DNA of 19,593 nucleotides. Origin: Bacteroidales bacterium. GTDB taxonomy: Bacteria > Bacteroidota > Bacteroidia > Bacteroidales > JALTDM01. The DNA is taken from positions 1 to 19,593 of the forward strand of contig JALTEO010000283.1 in the NCBI GenBank assembly GCA_027073875.1, written 5' to 3'. The notes beneath the pieces are model-generated. The model was given only the letters and a program-made list of their open reading frames with translations, was not told the DNA's origin and made no database searches. This document shows, one piece after another, positions 7,615 to 15,323 of the stretch (positions are counted from its first letter, which is position 1; each line of letters begins with the position of its first letter). Made by a program: the position numbers and the translations under genes.

Positions 7615-8193
7615 TTATGTTCTTTTCTTCTTTTTTACGGAAAAACCGAATTTACCAACCCTATTTCCCATTTCGTAATAAAACCCGTGAGAATAAGCAA
7701 TTGGATGTGCTTCAAATAATTTAAAAGCATTTGTTTCCGTATCAAGATATTTCTCATCGGCTTGTACATTTACCACCTCGGCAATAAACATATCGTGTGA
7801 GCCAAGCGGTTTAATTTCTTTAACCACACATTCAATATTTACAGGCGATTCTTCAATAATCGGGACATTCACAATTTGTGCTTTACCGGGCGTTAAATTC
7901 ATTGCTTTAAATTTATCTATCGTTTTTCCGTGTTTTACACCACACCAATCAGTTGCTTTGGCTAACTTTTTTGTAGTCAGATTTATGACAAACTCACCAT
8001 TCTTTTTAATAATTCCGTAAGAATGCCGTTCAGGACGCACCGAGATATAACACATCGGCGGATTTGTATTGATAGTGCCTGTCCACGAGATAGTAATAAT
8101 ATTGTATTCCTCCGGTGATGCCCCACAACTTACCATTACTGCCGGCAATGGATAAATCATTGTACCCGGTTTCCATTGAATCTTCCTTCTCAT
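7615..8193 (-). CDS. Flavin reductase-like FMN-binding split-barrel protein
   Basis: Soluble protein of 192 residues in the flavin reductase-like (DIM6/NTAB) split-barrel family, which binds FMN and reduces flavins or flavin-linked substrates with NAD(P)H. The N-terminal half carries the typical pattern: PLPAVMVSCG, then YNIITISWTGTINTNPPMCYISVRPERHSYGII with the Thr/Ser-rich phosphate-contacting strand, then GEFVINL. Near the middle are ATDWCGVKHGKTIDKF and, further on, IECVVKEIKPLGSHDMFIAEVV. The length is normal for the family. The ATG at 8193 lies 8 nt after the stop of the giant envelope gene, so the two are probably co-transcribed although their functions look unrelated. The substrate is unknown; the nitronate monooxygenase-like gene at the window's left edge is too far away, and on the other strand, to be an obvious partner. 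Confidence 0.88.
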   Translation of the reverse strand: MRRKIQWKPGTMIYPLPAVMVSCGASPEEYNIITISWTGTINTNPPMCYISVRPERHSYGIIKKNGEFVINLTTKKLAKATDWCGVKHGKTIDKFKAMNLTPGKAQIVNVPIIEESPVNIECVVKEIKPLGSHDMFIAEVVNVQADEKYLDTETNAFKLFEAHPIAYSHGFYYEMGNRVGKFGFSVKKKKRT

Positions 8194-8201
8194 ATCAGAA
8201 T

Positions 8202-11200
8202 TTATTGTCCGTTCATAATGGCAATTGCATCGGCGACAGGAATTTTTTGCTGTTTGGCAAAAGCGGCAACAAAAGCATCTGTCACACCATCATTTTTCAA
8301 GATAGCGGCAAGTTCCTTGGCTTTATCATACGATTTAAAATTACCTATAATAAATAGTGTAAATCCTTTTTTGTCTTTAATCTGATTAATTTCATTATTG
8401 CGAGACACAGCCATCAGCGACTGTACTTTTTCTATCGGTACAGCATTTTGGAAAGCACCCACTTGAACAGCAAACCACACATCCTCTTTTGCATAATTTC
8501 CCGTAGATTTTGGTTGTGGTACAGGTGTTTCAGGATAAGAAACATTCTCATTGCTTGTAGATGATTTGCCTTCACCGGCTAATTTTTGAGCTTCAGGTAA
8601 TGAAATTCGTTTTCCATTGTAATAAGGTACGACAAAAGCATCGTGAATACCAAGTTGAACAATCTTATCTTTTTCGGCAGTTGCTTTTGTTTTGCTATTA
8701 AATGAGCCAATAAAATAACGAATAAATCCGTAAGGTGTTTTTTCTTCATACACCGGTGAAAGTCCACGGAAAAATGATGACTCCGGCACGCGTTTAAAGA
8801 CACCTATCTGAACAGTATAAATCAAATCTTGTTTTTCTGAAATAGATGAGTACGAAGATTGTGTAGCAGTTGTTTCTTGTGGCTGAATCGTTGTTGTTGT
8901 ATTTGCAACTGTTTCCTGCGGCTGAGTCGTTGTCGTATTCACCGTTGTTTCCTCTGACCGGGTTTGAGCTGTTACTGTATTTGTATTCGTATTATTAGCT
9001 CTATTCTTTATTTTGTTGATTTCTTCCTGTGCCAATGCCGGATAATTCTCATTGCCTGATTGACTGATAAAGTTTCGTGCCTGATAAATCGGAATTCGCT
9101 TGCCATCTTTGTAAGCAACAATAAAAGCATCGCGATACCCCATACTACGCACTTCTGCTCGTCCGGCTTTAGCCCCTTCGAAAGTTTGAAATTCTCCCAA
9201 GAGATATTTATAAAAACGACTAGACTCAGATTTTTCGGCAACAATAGGATTAAGACCTTTAAAAGTGTTATCGGGAATAGGATTTGAGAATGCTCCTAAC
9301 TGTACTTTAAAGATAATTCCGGCAGGCAATGACGGATTAACAGGAATTGGGTTACCCTTGGTATAAGCATCAAAATTCATATAAGAATACGGCACATCAT
9401 TATTAGAAACTGTTTTAACTGTTGTCTGTGTTGTTGTTTTATTATGCCATTGTGTATCATTATTTTCCGTATTATTTACTGCATTGTTTGCCGTATTTAC
9501 AGTCGCTGTATTTTGATTGGTATTTTCAGCTAAATTATTGGTATTGTCCTGTACATTTGTCGCAGTTGACGAATTGCGATTTTGTGCAAGTACTTCCGGC
9601 GGTTGTACTTCAAGATATTCGGGAATATCTATTTTTTGTATGCCATTATCAGAAGCATATTCAAAAATAGCATGAACGGAATCTGCAAGATAATTCGTAT
9701 TATTTGCTACAATCTGCCATTGAATAGAAAATTCACCTTCAGGCAAATTCATCCATAAAAATTTAACGGTTTGCTCATCGAATGTAGCTTGTGCCCCCTT
9801 CGACGACATATTTTCAGCTGTTATTCCTTTGGGTAAAACCATCTGAAAACGAGCAAATTCTTTCATTGGTATTTTTTTATCATTCTTAATGGTTGCCGTT
9901 ACCGAATAGGTCTCGCCCGACTTCATTTGTGACGGAAACGACAATGTAATATCATTTTTATCAATAGGAAGTTGTTCTGAATTTTCTATCACATTAGAGA
10001 CCTTGGAAATGTCAGGCGTATTAGAAGTATTGGAGATATCAGAAGTATTTGAAGTATCGGAAATATCCGAAACATTGGAGATATTAGAAGTATTCGTATC
10101 ACTTATGGCAACTGTATTATTAGTTACATCTGCCATTGTTGTATTTTCTGAAATTAAATTCGTTGTATCAGTCGGTATCAGGTTCTCAATTACTTGTGTA
10201 GAATGAGCTGTATCAGAATATGTTTTGTTGTATAAATCGGTATTGTTTGATGTTATATCATTTGTTGTATTCGCAATAGTCGATTTTGTTGTGTTTTCTG
10301 CAATAAGATTTTTTGTTGTATCCTGTTCAACTGTTGACACTTCTACAGGTGTGATATTTCCTGTATTTTTAATAGCAAAATCATTTGTGTTAATCGCGGT
10401 ATCAGTATTAGCCAACAATGGCTGTTTATTAAATTCAGGCATCATACCTTTGTAAAGTGCAATAGACTTTTCAATCTGAGTAATCGCTTTTTTCTCAAGA
10501 TTATAAGCTTTTTCTAAATCTTTATAAACAGTTTTTCTGTCTTTGACCGTAAGCGATGCATCACGAATTCTTGCTGCCTTCTGAAAATCTTTTTGGGCAT
10601 TAACAACTAATTGTATCGCTTCATGACGATGGGTATTATCGCCACCTTTTTTAGCTTTTATCAATTGTGATTTCAAAAGATTAAAACGAGTATAATTGAT
10701 GGGTCCATAATCATCGTAAGCTGTTGCTAACAATAAATCCCGTTTACTTTGAAGTTTTTCCAATTTTTTCTTATCGGCATTAACTCGTTTAGGATTATCA
10801 GATGTTGATATGGCATTTTCAAGGTCAAGAATCTGTTTGTCAATATCTTTTGCCTGATTCATTTTCTTTATTGGCTTATTCTCAACTTTATTTGCCAAAT
10901 CTAATGTTTTTTGGTCTTCTTCATTAAAGCTTAGATTATTAAAAAGCTTCTTTTCATCTACATCCGGCACATTACGGGTTTCCACTTTTTTATTAATTGT
11001 TGTAAGCTGATTTATTTCCGTTACCGGCGATACAGCAATAAAATTTGTTCTCTGTTCCTGTGTCAGTGCAGCAATGGCATTTTGTTGGTTACTTACCGAT
11101 TTTTCGTAAAACTTCTGAATTTGTTCATTCATTGCCAATAAAGTATCGGGATCCTTCTCTTGAAGGATACGAGCCCTAAGATGTTTTGCGGCTTCATTAT

Positions 11201-14200
11201 AGGTATTAGCTTCTTTAACATACAAATTAGCTATATGAACATCTTTATTTTTATTTTTGACAAATAACGAATCAATAAACCGTGTGTTGACTGAAAATTT
11301 CAAACTATCAGCCGTAATATTGTTTTGCAATGATTGTGTATGTTTTTCTGTTGCCTCCGTTTCTTCATCTTCGGCTTTTGCCAATAATGATGCTTTTTTC
11401 TTTTCTTCAAAAGTATTCTCTGCTTGTTTTCTCAGCGTTGCAGCTTCTTCATTCAAACGCTTAGCTTCTTTCTCTTGCACAGTAGATTTGTAATATATTT
11501 TATCAGCAGTTTTTAAGGTATTGATATCATCCGGTGATAACTGAACTAAATTTTCATTAGTTTTTGTCGGCGTTTTTCCGGCAGTATTATTTAGCGACAC
11601 ATATAAATCAAGTGCGTGTTTTTGTTTCTCGATAGCAATTTGCTGAAAAGTCAAAGATTTTGCCAATTCTTTTTCCTTGAGGTCTTCATCTTCAATGGTT
11701 TTAGCAGATTCCTGAACCGACTTCGATAAATTAAAATAATATTCCGCCTCATTGGTCATTTGATTGGCTTTTTGGCTTTTGGGATCATCGGAAATAACCT
11801 GTGAATCATAAATTTTATCATCATAGTAATAATAATTCAGGGTATTTAATCGATTTGCATTTGCCAGATAATCATTAAATGTATTTTCCTTTTGTTGTTT
11901 CAGTTCTTTCAATTGTTTTTCAATGTCCTTATCCTCCTTTTTGGCTAAACGCTTTTGCAAATCATCAACTTCCTTACCTAATTGTAGATAATTGTAATAC
12001 AGGTCATTGGTTTGCTTCTTAAGATCTGTCAGCTCTTTTTTGTCGGCAGGATTAGTTATTACCTCAACAGAATTTTTGGGTGTATATTTAGAAGCTCTTA
12101 AAATCAGCTCGGCATCTGTAAGTTGTTTAACCTGTTGTGTTTTCTCCACTTCTTGTTTTAATGCGGCTACTTGTTTTTGTGTTTCAGTAAGCCGGGTTTG
12201 ATTTTCATCAATCTTCTGCGATAACTCGGCAATTTGTTTATCTAAAGACTGTGCCGACTCAGGATTATCAACTGTTTTACGAATGGTTTTCAGATTTTCC
12301 AAATTGGTTTTCTGCTCTTTTACTGCTTGTGTCAGGTACTGCTCTTTAAATAAAGTTTTTTCGTATTTCGTAGAAGCATCATCCTCTTGTTTAATCTTCA
12401 TATCAGGGAAACGGGACTCAAGTGTTTCCTCTTTATTTTCAAGAACTTTATTTTGAGCAATATTTTTATTTTCTTGTGGTGGACGAATCGTATTCAGTAT
12501 TTGGGATAAATCTCTGACTTCATTTTGCAGTGTTTGTTTCTCTTTAGCATCGGTTGTTTGATTTATCTGTTCCTTTTTCTGTGCAATAATTGTTTGCAAA
12601 GAGTCCGCCATTTGTTCGTTGGCTGATTTGGTATTTGTTTGTAAATTATCTGTTTTGGTATTGGTATTCTCAGTGTTATTTTCTGCTACGCTTTCGTTGT
12701 TGTTTATCTGAGAATTGTTATCATTCTGAGATGATATTGAATTTTTAGTTGACAACGGTTCTGTTTCAGCTTTATTATTTTCTGCTACACTTTCGTGGTT
12801 GTTTGTCTGATAGTTATCATCATTTTGAGATGGTACTGAATCTTCAGCTAACAATGATTCTGTTTCGGCTTCGTTTTTTTCAGCAACCTGTTGAGCTAAA
12901 TCCATTTCAAGGTTATTTTCCGTTTCAGAAATACTTTTCGAAAGTGTTGTCTTGTCAATCTCTGCCATTTTCTGATGCACCTCACCGATTTCGGTATTTT
13001 CTGCTTTCGAATTAAACGACCTCAGATATTTTATCTCATCTTTCAAACCATCATTTTGAGCAATCAGATAATTTGTTTTGCTAACCAAGGAATTCTTTTT
13101 AGAGATTAGTTTATTCAGTGCTTTAACCTGTTGTTGGTGCTTTTCTTGCAATGCAGGTCTATCTTGACTTGAAGCATTTGAGAGCCGGTTTTCTGTCGCT
13201 GTCAGATCATCATTCAACAATTTTATCTCACTGTTAAGATCTTCCAACTTGCTTTGATTTTTCTTTATCTCGCCTAAATTTGAAGCCATCAACTGATTTC
13301 GCTGTTCTACCTCTTTCTCTACTGTGATATATTTATTTTGGTTCTGATTAAACTGTTTTCGTATTTTATTATATGCCTGCACCAAACTATCGGCATTTTC
13401 ATCGGATGTCGTCTTTTCAATAAAGTCTTTGGCTGTAGTTACATCCTGTTCTTTATATTTTACCGTTTCGTTTAAATGCTTATTCAAATTATAGGCGGCA
13501 ACAGCTTCTTGACTTAACCTTGTTGCATCATTAAGCATTCCTTGTGCTTCTTTTTTTAGAAATGTTTGTTCTTGGTCATCAGGCACTTGGTCAAGTCCTT
13601 TCAATATTTTATTGGCTTTTTCTCTAAGTTCATCGGCTTGTTGGGTTTTATCATATGCTTCTACCAACGCAACATCACGCATATCTTTTGTTTTCTCTAC
13701 ATTCTCCGTAATCCGTTGCAAGTCATCCTTTACCGCTTGTTTTACTTCAGCATTAGGATCTGATGTTTTGGGCTTTAATTCAGGAAAAATTAAATCTCCG
13801 TTAGCTTTATTTTGGGCAACTTCTTGTGTACCGACATCGGTAGTTTCCATTTCGTTAACCGATGGACGATTAGCCAAAGGTGTTACATTTAGTTTCGCCT
13901 TTTCAATAATCTCATCTATATTTTCAATCGGTCTTTTGTGTCGGTTTTTATCTACCTGAATGCGATAAACGGAAATCTCATCATTGCCGGTTTCCCGTTT
14001 CGATGCAAAATAGGCAAATTGATTCATTGAATCGGTAACATACAATAAATCATCGAAAGGTGAATTAATAGGAAAATCCATATTTTCCGGTTTAGAAAAC
14101 CGTGCTGTTGTACTGTCAAAAACAGATTTAAAAATATCATACCCACCCATAGAGTTAAACCCTTTAGACGAAAAATAAAATGTTTTACCGTCTGGCGACA

Positions 14201-15017
14201 AGTATGGAAAATTTTCATCATAAGGCGTATTGATATCCGAACCTATATTTTGTGCCGGTGACCATGTATTATCAGGATTCTTTTTTACTTCGTAAATATC
14301 TAAACTTCCTTTTCTATTTCCTCCGTAACTTGCAAAGAAAGCAACAGAATCATTCCAAATAAAAGTAATACCACGATATTTTTTCTTGATATCTACCTTT
14401 GTTTTAAAATCTTTAGGCGTTACAATCAGCTTACCTCCAAAATCATCTAACCGATAAGAATAGTAAAAATTTTCGTCTTTGATTTTTTTGTTATCTAATA
14501 CGATAAGGTCACTGACATAATTTATCAGTTCTTTACCATTTTCTGCCATCCGGATTTTCTGATCTACGGCAAATTCCTTTAAATCGGATTTTGGTGCTTT
14601 TTCCTTAAACAACTGATAATTTGAAATCGCCTTATCAAATTGATAATTTAGATGATATGACCTTCCGATATAATAATATACAACCGGATTCTGACTTTTG
14701 GACTGAGAAAATTTAAGGTATTTCAATGCCCCTTTGGTGTCGGTATTGGTTTCGATCAAGCAAACACCATAACCGTAATTATATGAAGGGTCTTGTGGAT
14801 GTAAACTCAACAACTGGGAAAACAAAGACATTGCTTTGTCATAATCTTTGTTAGTAAAGAACATAAACGCCTCGTCTTCTACTTTCTGTTCTCCCTCGGA
14901 TTTATCTTGAGCAAAACTACCAAGTCCTGAGAGAATTAAAATCAATATGACAAAGAAAACTTTTCTAAAAATATTAAAACTTATTGATACCAATACAATA
15001 AATATTTGTTGGCTCAA
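8202..15017 (-). CDS. Giant TPR / beta-propeller / coiled-coil / triple-SPOR envelope protein
   Basis: Protein of about 2,270 residues, probably periplasmic or outer-membrane associated. Order: signal peptide (ending LSGLGSFAQ); TPR-like repeats about 40-135; PD40/WD40-type propeller with blades such as YLSPDGKTFYFSSKG and GGYDIFKS (about 200-355); a very long Lys/Glu/Gln-rich coiled coil (about 400-1590) broken by Asn/Thr/Ser-rich linkers; a low-complexity linker (about 1600-1680); an Ig-like beta domain (about 1687-1806, opening ITLSFPSQMKSGETYSV); then three SPOR modules beginning FKVQLGAF (about 1896), YTVQIGVF (about 2064) and FAVQVGAF (about 2178). Each module ends in a variant of DAFVVAY--GKRIP--EA. 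SPOR domains bind denuded peptidoglycan. TPR plus propeller resembles PorE of the type IX secretion system, which ends in OmpA instead. No ATG exists near the start: TTG at 15017 or, more likely, at 14993, since the first sits in a -7 box. Confidence 0.85.
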   Translation of the reverse strand: MSQQIFIVLVSISFNIFRKVFFVILILILSGLGSFAQDKSEGEQKVEDEAFMFFTNKDYDKAMSLFSQLLSLHPQDPSYNYGYGVCLIETNTDTKGALKYLKFSQSKSQNPVVYYYIGRSYHLNYQFDKAISNYQLFKEKAPKSDLKEFAVDQKIRMAENGKELINYVSDLIVLDNKKIKDENFYYSYRLDDFGGKLIVTPKDFKTKVDIKKKYRGITFIWNDSVAFFASYGGNRKGSLDIYEVKKNPDNTWSPAQNIGSDINTPYDENFPYLSPDGKTFYFSSKGFNSMGGYDIFKSVFDSTTARFSKPENMDFPINSPFDDLLYVTDSMNQFAYFASKRETGNDEISVYRIQVDKNRHKRPIENIDEIIEKAKLNVTPLANRPSVNEMETTDVGTQEVAQNKANGDLIFPELKPKTSDPNAEVKQAVKDDLQRITENVEKTKDMRDVALVEAYDKTQQADELREKANKILKGLDQVPDDQEQTFLKKEAQGMLNDATRLSQEAVAAYNLNKHLNETVKYKEQDVTTAKDFIEKTTSDENADSLVQAYNKIRKQFNQNQNKYITVEKEVEQRNQLMASNLGEIKKNQSKLEDLNSEIKLLNDDLTATENRLSNASSQDRPALQEKHQQQVKALNKLISKKNSLVSKTNYLIAQNDGLKDEIKYLRSFNSKAENTEIGEVHQKMAEIDKTTLSKSISETENNLEMDLAQQVAEKNEAETESLLAEDSVPSQNDDNYQTNNHESVAENNKAETEPLSTKNSISSQNDNNSQINNNESVAENNTENTNTKTDNLQTNTKSANEQMADSLQTIIAQKKEQINQTTDAKEKQTLQNEVRDLSQILNTIRPPQENKNIAQNKVLENKEETLESRFPDMKIKQEDDASTKYEKTLFKEQYLTQAVKEQKTNLENLKTIRKTVDNPESAQSLDKQIAELSQKIDENQTRLTETQKQVAALKQEVEKTQQVKQLTDAELILRASKYTPKNSVEVITNPADKKELTDLKKQTNDLYYNYLQLGKEVDDLQKRLAKKEDKDIEKQLKELKQQKENTFNDYLANANRLNTLNYYYYDDKIYDSQVISDDPKSQKANQMTNEAEYYFNLSKSVQESAKTIEDEDLKEKELAKSLTFQQIAIEKQKHALDLYVSLNNTAGKTPTKTNENLVQLSPDDINTLKTADKIYYKSTVQEKEAKRLNEEAATLRKQAENTFEEKKKASLLAKAEDEETEATEKHTQSLQNNITADSLKFSVNTRFIDSLFVKNKNKDVHIANLYVKEANTYNEAAKHLRARILQEKDPDTLLAMNEQIQKFYEKSVSNQQNAIAALTQEQRTNFIAVSPVTEINQLTTINKKVETRNVPDVDEKKLFNNLSFNEEDQKTLDLANKVENKPIKKMNQAKDIDKQILDLENAISTSDNPKRVNADKKKLEKLQSKRDLLLATAYDDYGPINYTRFNLLKSQLIKAKKGGDNTHRHEAIQLVVNAQKDFQKAARIRDASLTVKDRKTVYKDLEKAYNLEKKAITQIEKSIALYKGMMPEFNKQPLLANTDTAINTNDFAIKNTGNITPVEVSTVEQDTTKNLIAENTTKSTIANTTNDITSNNTDLYNKTYSDTAHSTQVIENLIPTDTTNLISENTTMADVTNNTVAISDTNTSNISNVSDISDTSNTSDISNTSNTPDISKVSNVIENSEQLPIDKNDITLSFPSQMKSGETYSVTATIKNDKKIPMKEFARFQMVLPKGITAENMSSKGAQATFDEQTVKFLWMNLPEGEFSIQWQIVANNTNYLADSVHAIFEYASDNGIQKIDIPEYLEVQPPEVLAQNRNSSTATNVQDNTNNLAENTNQNTATVNTANNAVNNTENNDTQWHNKTTTQTTVKTVSNNDVPYSYMNFDAYTKGNPIPVNPSLPAGIIFKVQLGAFSNPIPDNTFKGLNPIVAEKSESSRFYKYLLGEFQTFEGAKAGRAEVRSMGYRDAFIVAYKDGKRIPIYQARNFISQSGNENYPALAQEEINKIKNRANNTNTNTVTAQTRSEETTVNTTTTQPQETVANTTTTIQPQETTATQSSYSSISEKQDLIYTVQIGVFKRVPESSFFRGLSPVYEEKTPYGFIRYFIGSFNSKTKATAEKDKIVQLGIHDAFVVPYYNGKRISLPEAQKLAGEGKSSTSNENVSYPETPVPQPKSTGNYAKEDVWFAVQVGAFQNAVPIEKVQSLMAVSRNNEINQIKDKKGFTLFIIGNFKSYDKAKELAAILKNDGVTDAFVAAFAKQQKIPVADAIAIMNGQ
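9991..10098 (-). repeat. 9-nt tandem repeat, 12 units, inside the giant gene
   Basis: Twelve consecutive 9-nt units without indels, with a plus-strand consensus near GTATTAGAA. They encode a tripeptide array of Ser-(Asn/Asp)-(Thr/Ile/Val) on the minus strand, just before the Ig-like domain. The repeat preserves the reading frame, so a change in unit number would change linker length without a frameshift. Confidence 0.8.
12681..12890 (-). repeat. 99-bp tandem repeat (two full units and a partial third) inside the giant gene
   Basis: The motif TTCTGCTAC starts at 12681 and 12780, and its diverged form TTCAGCAAC at 12879, an exact 99-nt period. The units encode a 33-residue Asn/Ser/Glu-rich segment (VAENN-AETE-L ... 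SQND-N-Q-NN-ES) that forms a flexible break in the coiled coil. The length is a multiple of three, so the frame is kept. Confidence 0.75.
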
Positions 15018-15022
15018 ATTTA
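15015..15022 (-). promoter_or_regulatory. Candidate -7 element TAAATTTG for the giant gene
   Basis: An exact match to TAnnTTTG on the minus strand, with no clear TTTG at the -33 position. The TTG at 15017-15015 that could serve as a start codon is the last three bases of this box, so translation more probably starts at the next in-frame TTG (14993). Confidence 0.4.
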
Positions 15023-15323
15023 TGTTTTTTTATGGAATTAGAAGCATTTTTAGAAAAAAACAGTTTTATTAACCCGCTTTAGTCATACAAGAATGTAATG
15101 AATTATATGAGTGTGCGATGAATAAATGGAGGGCAAACGGGAAATCCCGATTTAGAAATACACAAATCCGGGGTTTTGTAAAATTCCAAATTTGTTGGTA
15201 TTTCTTATATCGAACTCAGGTTAATAATAGAAAATTCCGTGAATTTTTGGGGTTAACCACTAAAGAGGAAGCAAAATTTAAGCTTTACTCCCTCTTTAAT
15301 TTTATTTTGACAAAAACTTCCCT
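15018..15323. other. 306-bp intergenic region between the giant gene and the first fibre gene
   Basis: Holds the upstream half of the candidate -7 box of the giant gene at its left end, a short palindrome CGGGAAATCCCG near 15138 and a hairpin near 15262-15297. The middle part looks like ordinary A/T-rich DNA. An open frame on the plus strand running from here into the fibre gene shows no recognisable protein features, so I do not call it. Confidence 0.5.
15262..15297 (-). terminator. Possible hairpin terminator after the first fibre gene
   Basis: AAAGAGG at 15262-15268 pairs with CCTCTTT at 15291-15297, extended by AAGC with GCTT across a bulge. It starts 26 nt beyond the stop of the fibre gene. 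No T-run follows on the minus strand (the T-rich side is the plus strand), so it may instead protect the 3' end. Confidence 0.35.
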
